Made by a program: the position numbers and the translations under genes
In this document: piece after piece, positions 1 through 9,967 of the stretch
Layout: the number at the start of each line of letters is the position of its first letter
Position numbering within the stretch: position 1 is the first letter of the stretch
Source of the DNA: Thermoactinomyces sp. DSM 45892
GTDB lineage: Bacteria; Bacillota; Bacilli; Thermoactinomycetales; Thermoactinomycetaceae
Assembly (NCBI RefSeq): GCF_900107305.1
Contig: NZ_FNPL01000008.1
Span: forward strand, 62,001 to 126,000
Direction of reading: 5' to 3'
DNA: 64,000 nt
The notes under the pieces: generated by a model
Database searches by the model: none
Told to the model about the DNA's origin: nothing
The model's input: the letters and a program-made list of their open reading frames with translations, nothing else

Positions 1-1
1 T

Positions 2-172
2 CGCCGTTCCTCAGCGAATCGCTCTCGAAACGAAGGCGACAAAGGTGGTTATAGAGGCGGTAAGAGTGGAGGCGGAAAAGGCGGCTTCAAAGGTAGTAGT
101 AAAGGTGGCGGGAAGTTCTCTGGCGGAGGCAAACGCGGGGGATCTGATCGAGGCAAAGTGAAATCGAGATAG
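2..172 (+). CDS. C-terminal tail of a probable DEAD-box RNA helicase (5' truncated by window edge)
   Basis: Only the last 56 codons are in the window, read from base 2 to a TAG at 170-172. The peptide is almost entirely Gly, Lys, Arg and Ser in RGG/GGK-like clusters (for example GGYRGGKSGGG), with no hydrophobic core. In Bacillales this kind of basic Gly-rich tail is typical of the RNA-binding extension of CshA-type DEAD-box helicases, which unwind rRNA and mRNA in ribosome assembly and decay. No helicase motif is visible because the conserved domains lie outside the window, so the assignment rests on composition alone. Another RNA-binding protein with a basic tail is possible. A strong terminator follows 11 bases after the stop. 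Confidence 0.45.
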   Translation, partial: RRSSANRSRNEGDKGGYRGGKSGGGKGGFKGSSKGGGKFSGGGKRGGSDRGKVKSR

Positions 173-183
173 TATTTATTGAT

Positions 184-223
184 AAAGGCACCCAATTCCT
201 TGATTGAGGAGTTGGGTGCCTTT
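184..223 (+). terminator. Rho-independent terminator of the helicase-like gene
   Basis: A 12-bp perfect stem (AAAGGCACCCAA paired with TTGGGTGCCTTT) encloses a short loop and sits just after the stop at 172. The stem ends in TTT followed by ATC, so the U-tract is short. Confidence 0.75.
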
Positions 224-246
224 ATCATGTCTAGTTTCAGTATACG

Positions 247-292
247 AAAAAGCCAACTTTCCTAGAGTTGAGGTGGAAAGCTGGCTTTTTTT
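247..292 (-). terminator. Bidirectional terminator of the MarR-MFS operon
   Basis: AGCCAACTTTCC pairs with GGAAAGCTGGCT with one mismatch. Flanking A- and T-runs on both sides allow it to work in either direction. It lies 8 bases beyond the MFS stop codon, which is on the minus strand. Confidence 0.75.
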
Positions 293-299
293 GGATTGA

Positions 300-1955
<1,656 letters not shown>

Positions 1956-2004
1956 TTAGTCAGTTGATCAAAGTATGCCAAGTTTAGGTACTTCTGATTA
2001 TTTT

Positions 2005-2436
2005 TTATTGGGTAGGTAGTTCCGAGAGCTTTTCAAATGTGTCGGCAAAGGCTTCCAGTTCTTGTTTATCAAGATGGACTAAATACCGTTGTAGGGTTGC
2101 TTTATGCCTTTTCTTAATCGTTTGAAGGACTCTTTTACCTTCATCGGTTACACTAATATAGATCACTCTCCGATCATCCGAGTCGTGATGACGTACTACG
2201 TAGTTATTTTGAACTAAGCGATCGATCATAACCGTGATTGCACTTGGTTTTACATCCATTTTTTCTGCTAGTTCTTTCACCTTCGTAGGGCCCTTGGTTA
2301 ATAAGTATTTCAGAACGTGAAATTGGGGTGGAGTTAGGTTTAAATCCTTAAATTGGGTCATCTCGGATCGAATCTTATCAATAAAGACAGAGAGGGACTT
2401 CAAAATCCGGTCTAATTGAAGTTCCGTATGGCTCAA
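2005..2436 (-). CDS. MarR-family transcriptional regulator of the adjacent efflux pump
   Basis: A winged-helix regulator of about 143 residues. The DNA-binding region contains LTPPQFHVLKYL, then KVKELAEKMDVKPSAITVMIDRL (helix-turn-helix split by the recognition helix), then the wing with DDRRVIYISVTDEG. The flanking N- and C-terminal helices would form the dimer interface. The longest frame starts with ATG at 2451, but that ATG lacks an SD. GGAGGT at codons 2-3 sits 7 bases before an in-frame TTG at 2436, so TTG is preferred. Gene order (regulator first, transporter second) is the classic autoregulated marR-efflux arrangement. The ligand is probably a phenolic or drug-like inducer, which is inferred from the family. 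Confidence 0.9.
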   Translation of the reverse strand: MSHTELQLDRILKSLSVFIDKIRSEMTQFKDLNLTPPQFHVLKYLLTKGPTKVKELAEKMDVKPSAITVMIDRLVQNNYVVRHHDSDDRRVIYISVTDEGKRVLQTIKKRHKATLQRYLVHLDKQELEAFADTFEKLSELPTQ

Positions 2437-2452
2437 TATTACGACCTCCATT

Positions 2453-2534
2453 TAATTATACATATATAACTATTTACATTGGCTAATGATTAACTATGTT
2501 TAAATATATTATAGGCGTACATTCATTTGGTCAA
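2453..2534 (-). promoter_or_regulatory. Promoter and candidate MarR operator
   Basis: On the minus strand TTGACC (2529-2534) is followed after 17 bases by TAATAT (2506-2511), overlapping a TATAAT hexamer. Between the promoter and the gene, 2453-2472 is an A/T-rich 20-mer matching its own reverse complement at 17 of 20 positions. It is placed where a MarR dimer could block transcription. Confidence 0.55.
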
Positions 2535-2567
2535 GTAGTATTTTTCCATGAGGCGAATTTGTTTATG

Positions 2568-2612
2568 TAAAAAAACAAGAAACGTCTCAATGATGCATAA
2601 GACGCTTCTTGG
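2568..2612 (-). terminator. Terminator of the yhbD-bactofilin operon
   Basis: AAGAAACGTCT pairs with AGACGCTTCTT (one mismatch), and a run of T on the minus strand follows at 2568-2576. It sits directly beyond the stop at 2621. Confidence 0.7.
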
Positions 2613-2620
2613 GATATAGG

Positions 2621-3334
2621 CTATATTTTTACAGCTTCTCCTACTTTAGAATCTGTGTGAGATGTGTAGGAGTCCTGATATTCGATTCGATCAATGGTGC
2701 AATCTTTACCAATCACAATTTGCTTTCCCCGCACGATCTTAGCTTGTGTATTTTCTAGTTCAATATAATCTCCTTCGATACATTCCACTTTTAGATCAGA
2801 TTGTAACCATGGAAGGAATTTATTCCATTTTTTACCTTTTTTAATAATGATTTTTTCCCCGCCGATTTCCTTAGCTGAGCTACTTCCGTATAAGCTAATA
2901 TCGATTTGGTCTGCATTTAATAATCCATCAATGTGAAACTGAGCTTTTCCTGTAAAGGATTCCGTATTACAGTCCCCATCTAGTTTTAGAGAGCCATAGA
3001 TGTGAATGGATTCACTTATTAGGTTTTTCTTGCCAGTCACTTCTCCGTGGATCCGTAATTGAGGTATTTGTAAGTCCCCCCAAGACTTCACGATTCCGTT
3101 TACTTGGGCTTTTTTTGCTGATAGATCCCGTTTGGCTACTAATTTTCCATTTATAGTCATCGATTCAGTAATAATATCTCCAAATCCTTCCATGTGACCA
3201 TTCACAGTTAATTGAATCGCATCTAATCCTTCGTTGATTTTGCCCTGCCCCGTAACTTTTACCTCTTGATATCTTCCACCATCAACAGTTGCTGCTCCAT
3301 TAATGGATAATCGTGATTTTCGTTCCGTATTCAT
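2621..3334 (-). CDS. Bactofilin-like polymer-forming protein (YhbE/YhbF type)
   Basis: A 237-residue protein made of short repeating beta-strand turns with the periodic pattern (I/L)xVxGxxxGxGDIxxESMTINGKLVAKRDL. This is the right-handed beta-helix rhythm of bactofilins (polymer-forming cytoskeletal proteins). There is no signal peptide or membrane segment. Bactofilins assemble without nucleotide into filaments that act as scaffolds at the membrane or wall. The ATG overlaps the stop of the upstream yhbD-like gene by 4 bases (ATGA), so translation is coupled. B. subtilis has two bactofilins after yhbD; only one, rather long copy is present here. A lysine- and tryptophan-containing stretch (KKGKKWNKFLPWLQ, about residues 165-178) breaks the repeat and may be a membrane-contact or linker segment. 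Confidence 0.8.
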   Translation of the reverse strand: MNTERKSRLSINGAATVDGGRYQEVKVTGQGKINEGLDAIQLTVNGHMEGFGDIITESMTINGKLVAKRDLSAKKAQVNGIVKSWGDLQIPQLRIHGEVTGKKNLISESIHIYGSLKLDGDCNTESFTGKAQFHIDGLLNADQIDISLYGSSSAKEIGGEKIIIKKGKKWNKFLPWLQSDLKVECIEGDYIELENTQAKIVRGKQIVIGKDCTIDRIEYQDSYTSHTDSKVGEAVKI

Positions 3335-3984
3335 GAGATCCCTCCGTCTGTCAGTAATAATTGTTTAAAACGTTCTTGCAACGCATCTAGAGACAAATTC
3401 AGGATGATCTTACTAGCAGAGTCAAAATGAACTTCATCGTGTTGATGGAGCAAGATCGCAGTAGTTACACCTAACTTACGAGATACGAGAAGGACATACG
3501 GCTTATGAGTGAAATTCTCTTCCTGTTCGCGTAACAAAGTTAGAATTAATTTCGCTTCTTCTAACGAACAAGAACCAGATGATAATATCTCTTCGATCGT
3601 AAATAGTGTAAAAGCTTGTGGATATGAGAGAGTGTCTACGTTGGTTAATTCAAGCTGGCAGAGATCCTGAGTTGCTTGTGAGATGATTTCCTTTGAGTGT
3701 AAGTGAGACAAGGAGATGTTTTTAAAGTGTGGTTCTTCATCTATTTTTTTTGTAAAAAGCTGTGCCAAGTTATCTAAAGAGAGATCGTCTTTATGTTGTT
3801 TAATCTTTTCGATTCGCTCTAGGATTTTCTCTTTTGGGAAAAACGTCTCTTGCCCAGTAAAAGTAGATTTACGTATAAACCATTCTTCCGGTATGAGTTG
3901 CTTTCGTTTCCATCGATAAAGTTGTCCGTACGAGATGTCGGCTTCTTGAAGTAAGTCTTTCTTAGAAATGAGCTCTTGTTCCAT
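3331..3984 (-). CDS. yhbD: YhbD-family (DUF4004) protein with MerR-like HTH
   Basis: The N-terminus (SKKDLLQEADISYGQLYRWKRKQLIPEEWF, written here with hyphen breaks: SKKDLLQEADISYG-QLYRWKRKQLIPEEWF) has the helix-turn-helix plus wing of MerR-like regulators and the Leu-Ile-Pro-Glu-x-Trp-Phe signature of the YhbD/DUF4004 family. The remaining 150 residues are mostly helical. The longest frame begins at 4035, but AGGAGGGG six bases before the ATG at 3984 makes that the start. It is the first gene of an operon with a bactofilin-like gene, exactly as in B. subtilis yhbD-yhbE-yhbF. A strong palindrome over its promoter suggests autoregulation. The regulatory role is inferred from the HTH and the context; I do not know a demonstrated target. 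Confidence 0.8.
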   Translation of the reverse strand: MEQELISKKDLLQEADISYGQLYRWKRKQLIPEEWFIRKSTFTGQETFFPKEKILERIEKIKQHKDDLSLDNLAQLFTKKIDEEPHFKNISLSHLHSKEIISQATQDLCQLELTNVDTLSYPQAFTLFTIEEILSSGSCSLEEAKLILTLLREQEENFTHKPYVLLVSRKLGVTTAILLHQHDEVHFDSASKIILNLSLDALQERFKQLLLTDGGIS

Positions 3985-4002
3985 GCTATTCCCCTCCTGA
4001 AA

Positions 4003-4035
4003 AACAATGTAACATAACATTGTTACGTTATGCAA
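4003..4035 (-). promoter_or_regulatory. Promoter overlapped by a palindromic operator candidate
   Basis: TTGCAT (4030-4035) and TTACAT (4007-4012) on the minus strand are 17 bases apart. A perfect 8-bp inverted repeat, AACAATGT-N6-ACATTGTT (4003-4024), covers the -10 region. A second nested inverted pair (CATAAC/GTTATG) lies in the spacer and -35. MerR-type regulators bind dyads in such positions. Confidence 0.5.
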
Positions 4036-4083
4036 GTTTTTTTGATATGTGCCTGATCTCTTCTTGGATCATCATATGTGTAG

Positions 4084-4112
4084 TTCTTAATAAACATTTA
4101 CAATTCTATAAT
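4084..4112 (+). promoter_or_regulatory. pst operon promoter with PhoP-box-like repeats
   Basis: TATAAT at 4107-4112 has only a poor -35 (TTCTTA, 4084-4089), as expected of an activated promoter. TTAATA (4087-4092) and TTACAA (4098-4103), each followed by 5 bases, resemble the TTxACA-N5 direct repeats bound by PhoP in Bacillus. The match is partial. Confidence 0.45.
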
Positions 4113-4179
4113 AATGAATCAAAAGTGGCTTGTTAGGATTTGCTTGTGAAATAATGAATCCCTTTTAGGAGGATCATCC

Positions 4180-5115
4180 ATGAGTGTGAAGAAACTAGGC
4201 TTGACTTTGGTTGCGGTGGCATTAACTGCTTCCAGCTTGACCGGTTGTGGTCAGGGAGATAGGAAAGATGCAGGAGCAGCGAAAGCATCAGGTAGTATCA
4301 AAATAGATGGATCGAGTACGGTGTTTCCGATCACGGAAGCAGTGGCTGAAGAGTTCCAAAAAGCGAATCCAAATGTAAAGGTAACCATTGGGGTGTCCGG
4401 TACAGGTGGTGGTTTTAAGAAGTTTGCAGCGGGTGATCTTGATATTAGTAATGCATCACGAACGATTAAGGGTGCAGAAAAGGCACAGGCTACTACGAAT
4501 AAAGTGGATTATCTAGAGCTTCCAGTTGCTTATGACGGAATTTCACTAGTGGTAAACAAAGCGAACACATGGGTGGACAAATTAACTGTAGCTGAGTTGA
4601 AGAAAATGTGGGAGCCGGGTAGTAAGGTGAAGACATGGAAGGATGTTAGATCTAGCTGGCCAGCGGAACCGATTCAATTATATGGCCCTGGAACGGACTC
4701 GGGTACATTTGAGTATTTTACCGAAGTGATCGTAGGGGAAGCGAAGAAGAGCAGAGCCGATTATAACCAGAGCGAAGACGATAATGTTTTAGTAACGGGA
4801 GTAAAAGGAGATAAAAATAGCTTGGGTTATTTTGGATTTTCTTACTATGAGGAAAACGCGAAGGACTTAAAACTCGTTCCGATTGATTCAGGTGAGAAGA
4901 CCGTAACACCTACTATGGAAACGATTAAAGATGGTTCTTATAAGCCTCTTTCTCGGCCATTATTTATCTACGTAAGTAAAAATTCACTCCAGAAACCAGA
5001 AGTAAAATCCTTTGTTACGTACTACATGGAGAATGCAGAAGAGCTTACAAAAGCGGTCTATTATGTACCGCTAAAGAAGGAAGAATACCGAGCTGGATTG
5101 AGTAAAGTAAATTAA
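4180..5115 (+). CDS. pstS: Phosphate ABC transporter substrate-binding lipoprotein PstS
   Basis: A 311-residue lipoprotein. A signal peptide ends in a lipobox (SSLTGC), which would leave Cys23 lipidated on the outer face of the membrane. The mature part has the PstS phosphate-binding loops: [17 protein letters not shown] near the N-terminus, [12 protein letters not shown], and [17 protein letters not shown]. It captures inorganic phosphate and delivers it to PstC/PstA. The SD is TAGGAGG, 6-7 bases before the ATG. It is the first gene of pstSCAB, with about 70 bases to pstC. Expression is probably induced by phosphate starvation through PhoP. Length and motifs are normal. Confidence 0.95.
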   Translation: MSVKKLGLTLVAVALTASSLTGCGQGDRKDAGAAKASGSIKIDGSSTVFPITEAVAEEFQKANPNVKVTIGVSGTGGGFKKFAAGDLDISNASRTIKGAEKAQATTNKVDYLELPVAYDGISLVVNKANTWVDKLTVAELKKMWEPGSKVKTWKDVRSSWPAEPIQLYGPGTDSGTFEYFTEVIVGEAKKSRADYNQSEDDNVLVTGVKGDKNSLGYFGFSYYEENAKDLKLVPIDSGEKTVTPTMETIKDGSYKPLSRPLFIYVSKNSLQKPEVKSFVTYYMENAEELTKAVYYVPLKKEEYRAGLSKVN

Positions 5116-5187
5116 TCAAAAAGCAAGGAAGAATGTGGCGTCAATCCTCGGCGTCACATTTCTATTCCTAAGGAGGTGGGTACGAAG

Positions 5188-6150
5188 ATGAATGAAGCGG
5201 TGTTAAAAAATGCAAGGAATCGTTTGGCTGGGAGTCAGTCGCAAAAAGAAATCTCAGGGATTGTCCAAAAGAAACGAATGAATCGAGAGGATTTGATCGT
5301 GAAGTCGATTTTATTCCTTTGTGCCATGGTTTCGGTCTTGACGACGATTGGGATTGTGGCTGTTTTGCTAGTGGAGACACTTTCCTTTTTTAAAGACGTT
5401 TCATTACTCTCTTTTTTAACAGATACGAAATGGACTCCGCTATTTAAACCAGAGCACTTTGGAATCTTATCTCTCTTAAGTGGGTCTGTTCTGATTACGT
5501 TAGGTGCCTCACTTGTTGCGTTGCCGTTAGGTTTAATGACAGCCATATACCTTAGTGAATATGCAGACGATCGGGTTAGGAGAGTGATAAAGCCTATTTT
5601 AGAGGTATTAGCGGGAATCCCCACGATTGTCTATGGATATTTTGCTCTAACCTTTGTCACCCCGCTTTTTCGAATGATTTTTCCGGACATGGGAGTCTTT
5701 AATGCTCTGAGTGCTAGTATCGTGGTAGGGATCATGATTTTACCGATGGTGGCATCGCTTAGTGAAGATGCGATGGTGTCTGTTCCGAAATCATTGCGAA
5801 ATGGAGCTTACGCTCTAGGAGCAACACGATTAGAGGTAGCGAGGAAGGTGGTGGTTCCTGCAGCATTCTCTGGGATTATCTCTTCCTTTGTCCTTGCGAT
5901 CTCACGAGCGATCGGTGAGACGATGATCGTGACGATTGCGGCGGGTGCAACTCCGAAATTAACGATGAATCCGCTTGAAAGTGTGCAAACGATGACATCA
6001 TATATCGTCCAAGTGAGCCTAGGTGATATCCAACACGGCTCGATTGAATATAAGACCATTTTTGCGGTTGGGATGACGTTATTTGTTTTAACCTTCCTCA
6101 TTAATTTGATTGCCCAGTGGTTGAAGAGACGATTTAAGGAGGAGTATTGA
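5188..6150 (+). CDS. pstC: Phosphate ABC transporter permease PstC
   Basis: A 320-residue integral membrane protein with about six transmembrane helices after a charged cytoplasmic N-terminus of about 35 residues. The EAA-type loop that contacts the ATPase is visible ([23 protein letters not shown]). It forms the phosphate channel with PstA in the cytoplasmic membrane. The frame is open from a GTG at 5176, but AAGGAGGTG overlaps that codon and is correctly spaced for the ATG at 5188. The stop overlaps the pstA start by one base (TGATG), which indicates coupled translation. Confidence 0.95.
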   Translation: MNEAVLKNARNRLAGSQSQKEISGIVQKKRMNREDLIVKSILFLCAMVSVLTTIGIVAVLLVETLSFFKDVSLLSFLTDTKWTPLFKPEHFGILSLLSGSVLITLGASLVALPLGLMTAIYLSEYADDRVRRVIKPILEVLAGIPTIVYGYFALTFVTPLFRMIFPDMGVFNALSASIVVGIMILPMVASLSEDAMVSVPKSLRNGAYALGATRLEVARKVVVPAAFSGIISSFVLAISRAIGETMIVTIAAGATPKLTMNPLESVQTMTSYIVQVSLGDIQHGSIEYKTIFAVGMTLFVLTFLINLIAQWLKRRFKEEY

Positions 6151-7007
6151 TGGATCAAGGGAAATGGAGAATTCGAAAAACAATGGATCATTTTGCAAAA
6201 ATAACGTTCCTCTCCGCTACATTATTTGGAATTGCTTTCTTAGGGATACTCCTTTATCAGATCGTAGCGGATGGTGTAAGATGGATAAGTTGGGATTTCT
6301 TTACTAATTTTTCTTCGCGATTTCCATCCAAAGCAGGAGTGGCGGCGGCTTTGATTGGGAGCATCTGGATTATCCTACTTACGGGCCCGATTGCTTTTTT
6401 TCTAGGAGTCGGGACGGCGCTTTATTTAGAGGAGTATACGAAGAAGAGTTGGTTTACACGTTTCATTCAAGTAAACATTCATAATCTCGCTGGGGTCCCA
6501 TCGATTGTATACGGGATTTTAGGATTGGCTGTATTTGTCCAAGGTCTGATGCTGGGACAGGCTGTACTTGCAGGAGTTTTTACCATGTCGTTACTGGTTT
6601 TACCGATTATGGTTGTATCCTCACAAGAAGCGATTCGCAGTGTTCCGCAACAGATGCGGAATGCTTCTTATGCACTAGGCGCATCTAAATGGCAGACGAT
6701 TAGCCGTGTGGTAATCCCAACTGCATTGCCCAATATCTTAACAGGTGTCATTTTAGCTTTATCGCGTGCGATCGGTGAAACAGCGCCCTTGATTGTAGTG
6801 GGAGCTCTTACTTTTGTCGCTTTTGTTCCAGTTTCTCCAATGGATCCGTTTACCGTGTTACCTATCCAAATCTTTAACTGGACTTCTCGCCCGCAAGATG
6901 ATTTTAGAGCAATTGCTGCCGCTGGAATTATGGTTCTTTTAGTTGTCCTTCTTACAATGAACCTGCTAGCGGTTTACTTGCGAAATAAATATCAAAAGCG
7001 ATACTAG
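6150..7007 (+). CDS. pstA: Phosphate ABC transporter permease PstA
   Basis: A 285-residue membrane protein with about six helices, homologous in plan to PstC. The ABC-contact loop reads [29 protein letters not shown] with a conserved Gly at its centre (that is, [13 protein letters not shown] then [10 protein letters not shown]). The membrane motif [15 protein letters not shown] is typical of PstA. The start is ATG at 6150, inside the pstC stop, with TAAGGAGGAG upstream. It completes the two-subunit phosphate channel. pstB follows after 11 bases. Confidence 0.95.
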   Translation: MDQGKWRIRKTMDHFAKITFLSATLFGIAFLGILLYQIVADGVRWISWDFFTNFSSRFPSKAGVAAALIGSIWIILLTGPIAFFLGVGTALYLEEYTKKSWFTRFIQVNIHNLAGVPSIVYGILGLAVFVQGLMLGQAVLAGVFTMSLLVLPIMVVSSQEAIRSVPQQMRNASYALGASKWQTISRVVIPTALPNILTGVILALSRAIGETAPLIVVGALTFVAFVPVSPMDPFTVLPIQIFNWTSRPQDDFRAIAAAGIMVLLVVLLTMNLLAVYLRNKYQKRY

Positions 7008-7018
7008 GAGGTTTGCTT

Positions 7019-7771
7019 ATGTCTATCATCCAAATCAAAAACGTTGATTTATATTATGATAAACATCATGCTTTGAAGAATATTACAGGTGAGATAAAAG
7101 AGCGCTCGATTACAGCCTTAATTGGTCCATCGGGTTGCGGCAAGTCTACCTTTTTACGAACGTTGAATCGAATGAATGATATGATTCAAGGGGTGCATAT
7201 CGAGGGGGAAGTTTTAGTAGCGGAGCAAAATATCTACCACGAGGATGTGAATGTGGAAAATCTACGTAAAAACATCGGGATGGTTTTTCAACAGCCTAAT
7301 CCTTTTCCAAAAAGTATTTATGATAATATCGCATTTGGTACGAGGATTCACGGAATGCGAGATCGGAAAGAGCTAGATGAGGTTGTCGAGCAGAGTCTGA
7401 AAGCAGCCGCCCTGTGGGAAGAGGTAAAGGATATTTTAAAAAAGCCAGCTTATGGATTATCGGGTGGGCAACAACAGCGCCTTTGTATCGCGAGGGCTTT
7501 AGCGGTAAATCCACAAATTCTGCTGATGGACGAACCGACTTCAGCGCTTGATCCTATCTCAACAGCTAAGATTGAAGAGTTAATCGGAGAGCTACGGAAA
7601 CAGTATACGATTGTCATTGTAACGCATAACATGCAACAAGCGGCTAGAATTTCAGATGAAACAGCTTTCTTTTTACAAGGAGAAGTCATCGAATTTGATA
7701 CAACGGAAAAAATATTTCATACGCCATCTGATCAAAGGACAGAGGATTATATTGCAGGCCGTTTTGGATAA
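7019..7771 (+). CDS. pstB: Phosphate ABC transporter ATP-binding protein PstB
   Basis: A 250-residue ABC ATPase. Walker A is GPSGCGKST (residues 36-44), followed by the PstB-specific LNRMND. The Q-loop lies in [20 protein letters not shown], the signature is [15 protein letters not shown], Walker B is [13 protein letters not shown] and the switch His is in [10 protein letters not shown]. It powers phosphate import through PstCA at the membrane. AGGAGG precedes the ATG at 7019 by seven bases; an earlier in-frame TTG at 7013 is too close to the SD. No phoU follows: the operon ends at a strong terminator, so the usual negative regulator is missing or encoded elsewhere. Confidence 0.96.
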   Translation: MSIIQIKNVDLYYDKHHALKNITGEIKERSITALIGPSGCGKSTFLRTLNRMNDMIQGVHIEGEVLVAEQNIYHEDVNVENLRKNIGMVFQQPNPFPKSIYDNIAFGTRIHGMRDRKELDEVVEQSLKAAALWEEVKDILKKPAYGLSGGQQQRLCIARALAVNPQILLMDEPTSALDPISTAKIEELIGELRKQYTIVIVTHNMQQAARISDETAFFLQGEVIEFDTTEKIFHTPSDQRTEDYIAGRFG

Positions 7772-7778
7772 GAGAAAT

Positions 7779-7827
7779 AAGGATTTGCTTGTCCCACAAA
7801 AGAGGAGGATAAGCAAATCCTTTTTTT
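7779..7827 (+). terminator. pst operon terminator
   Basis: AAGGATTTGCTT pairs perfectly with AAGCAAATCC plus TT and is followed by seven T. A separate 8-bp palindrome (AGATCTAT/ATAGATCT, 7831-7851) follows. Confidence 0.85.
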
Positions 7828-7917
7828 AAAAGATCTATCTAAAATAGATCTGAATATTCTACTCTAATGGTGGGTCACCGAAAGTGAACAACATGTCCAT
7901 CAACTCCTATTGGTAAA

Positions 7918-8060
7918 TTGAACTACTACCACTTAGCTGATGCTTAAAGTGGTAGATTCCTGCGAACACCAGTCTTTTGACTGGTTATCTTAGCAGGCTC
8001 TACCCGCAGTCCCTGCGGTGAAAACGAAGCAATTTCTGCTACGCTCCCTACCAAAATTCC
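7918..8060 (-). mobile_element. IS200/IS605-type right-end remnant with omegaRNA-like hairpins
   Basis: Read on the minus strand, this stretch carries three hairpins: CCGCAG-CTGCGG (8004-8019), ACCAGTC-GACTGGT (7968-7985) and CCACTT-AAGTGG (7929-7952). It ends in GTAGTTCAA. A 36-codon open frame (7944-8054) reads like a degenerate TnpB C-terminus (SPQGLRVEPAK...). The terminal part shares GTTCGCAGGAATCTA, a CAC..GTG stem and GTGGTAGTAGTTCAA with a second site at 53137-53180. Subterminal hairpins, a TCAA-type end and overlap with a tnpB 3' end are features of IS605-family elements and their guide RNAs. No transposase body is present, so this is a remnant or a non-autonomous copy. Confidence 0.55.
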
Positions 8061-8105
8061 TTCTTTGACATAAACAGCATTTTGTACAACTGGAAAATTT
8101 TATAC

Positions 8106-9425
8106 TTACTGTTTACTTGTCTCTAATTGTACGGAGATTCGTAAGAATTTGTCAATATAAAATTGATATTTTTTTTTGTCATAATTTGCGCATACATTTG
8201 CTAGTTTCATCAGGATTCTTCGTTTATGCTTAGACAAGCCTTTATCTTCCGCTATTTTTAGCGCTTTTTCCCACCATTCAATGGCTTTTGGATATTTTTT
8301 TTGTACGTATTGGCATTCTCCGTATATGATGAGGGCTTCGACATAGTCCATCGCATCTGTTGTGTAGGAAGCAAGAGTGACTGCTCTTTTTAGAACCTCT
8401 TCGGCTTCCGCTATATTATTTCGCTTTAAATGGAGCAGTCCTAGCTTGGTATTGGCCACCACAATGGGCTGTTTTTTCTTTAGTTTGCTTTCCAGTTGAA
8501 GCGAGCAACCATATGCATATTCTGCATCTGACCACATTCCTTTTTTCGTCAGACCATCGCCGAGTACTGTCCATAGCTCACAAAGACGGTCATAGGCATA
8601 GTTGTATTTTGCTTTTTCAATCCCAACTAACGCGCACTCAATCGCCTTATCGTAGTGTTCCATCCGGTTAAAGAGACGGGCTCGTACCTCGTACAAATTT
8701 AGCAATACCTCGCTACTGTCAATTTGCTCTTTCTGTTCCCATAATTCATTAATAATGACGTAGGCTTCCTCTGTTACATTGAGTCGCTCTAAATAAATGG
8801 CTTTCGCAATTTGAAAGAAATGGATCATATGTGCCTTTTCACCGTTCGGATGGAAGCATTGTTCGGCTGCTAAGGTATGCTGTAGCGCTTCTTCTACTTG
8901 GTTATCAAGGTAGTATGTTCTACCTAATGCATAATAGCAGATGGAAGCCAGGTTGGTGGAATGCAACTCTTTGTGCTGATCCAGAAGAGCGATACATTGC
9001 TGGTAGTTTAAACGGGCATAGTCCCATTTTTTCTTATACTCATAATATCTTCCACGTAGATAGGTAACATTGCAGATTCGTGGGTCATCTTTGGTGTATT
9101 TCAGCGTGCGAATTTCTTCCCAGCTGAGCTCTGGATCGATGGTTCCTTTCATTTCGATGCCCATCATCACGATTTGATCGTTTAAATGTTGTTGCTGCTC
9201 TTGGCGTTCTTCTGTATGTAGGAGAGAATCGAAGCCAATCTCTAGTTTATCGCACAGATATTGAAGTTTTTCTTTACCGATATGGTGAGAGCCACACTCA
9301 ATTTTACTGATGGTCCCAGTAGAAATTAAGTCGTCTGCTAGATCTTCTTGTCGTAGACTCTTTTTTTTACGCGCTAGGCGAATTTGTTTTCCTAGATCCG
9401 CATGAATATAGATATACTCTTTCAT
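8106..9425 (-). CDS. HTH-XRE regulator with TPR-like C-terminal domain (RRNPPA-like)
   Basis: A 439-residue protein. Residues about 10-65 form an XRE helix-turn-helix (GKQIRLARKKKSLRQEDLAD, then STGTISKIECG). The rest is a series of about eight helical hairpins of TPR type (for example ICYYALGRTYYLDNQVEEAL and YVEALIIYGECQYVQKKYPK). This layout matches the Rap/NprR/PlcR/PrgX (RRNPPA) superfamily, whose members sense short secreted peptides through the TPR groove. The frame is open to 9494, but AGGAGGAACGAAC before the ATG at 9425 defines the start. No obvious propeptide gene lies beside it: downstream is the IS remnant, upstream a divergent small gene. Whether it binds a peptide is inference. 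Confidence 0.8.
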   Translation of the reverse strand: MKEYIYIHADLGKQIRLARKKKSLRQEDLADDLISTGTISKIECGSHHIGKEKLQYLCDKLEIGFDSLLHTEERQEQQQHLNDQIVMMGIEMKGTIDPELSWEEIRTLKYTKDDPRICNVTYLRGRYYEYKKKWDYARLNYQQCIALLDQHKELHSTNLASICYYALGRTYYLDNQVEEALQHTLAAEQCFHPNGEKAHMIHFFQIAKAIYLERLNVTEEAYVIINELWEQKEQIDSSEVLLNLYEVRARLFNRMEHYDKAIECALVGIEKAKYNYAYDRLCELWTVLGDGLTKKGMWSDAEYAYGCSLQLESKLKKKQPIVVANTKLGLLHLKRNNIAEAEEVLKRAVTLASYTTDAMDYVEALIIYGECQYVQKKYPKAIEWWEKALKIAEDKGLSKHKRRILMKLANVCANYDKKKYQFYIDKFLRISVQLETSKQ

Positions 9426-9664
9426 GTTCGTTCCTCCTGAAAAAAATTTTTTGTCGTATTTTATGAATTTTATGTTCAAAAGGTTAAACTTCATCTATTT
9501 GCTTCATTTTCACTCTGAAAGACTTTTTTAGGTGGTGTAAGAGTGAGGAAATGCCTCTAATCTATATTTCTTACAGAATTTTCATTATTGGTCAAAATAA
9601 TTATACTATGGCATGATGGACTTGTCGCTACGAAATCTAACAAATTCTGAAAGGAGATCGAATT

Positions 9665-9967
9665 GTGGTAGAAGTGAAGATTAAAGGAAAAGCGAGTGAA
9701 GTAGAACCGATTTTGTATGGTTTGAAACGTTGGGCTCAAGTGGAGGTACTGAAAGCCGAATATGTCTACCCATCGATCCACAAGGATGAAGATGAAATGA
9801 CACTCACGTGTTCTGTCGAAAATCCTGTCAATACAAGAGCGAGAAGATTGAAGATGCATTTGGGTAATGGCCAAGAAGTAGAGTTTACGTTCCTTGATTT
9901 TATGCAAGTTGACCTCGATGATGGAATTCACATTTATTCAGGAAGATTCTACGATATTTTTGCTTAA
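9665..9967 (+). CDS. Small conserved protein, possibly DUF3970/YvzF-like
   Basis: A 100-residue soluble protein starting at GTG, eight bases after AAGGAG. The N-terminal 40 residues (VEVKIKGKASEVEPILYGLK...VEVLKAEYVYPS) show the beta-alpha-beta pattern I associate with YvzF/DUF3970 small proteins. The second half (TLTCSVENPVNTRARRLKMH) is unfamiliar. There is no signal peptide, membrane segment or catalytic motif. It stands alone, divergent from the HTH-TPR regulator, with about 240 bases between them that must hold both promoters. The function is unknown and the family resemblance is weak. Confidence 0.65.
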   Translation: MVEVKIKGKASEVEPILYGLKRWAQVEVLKAEYVYPSIHKDEDEMTLTCSVENPVNTRARRLKMHLGNGQEVEFTFLDFMQVDLDDGIHIYSGRFYDIFA

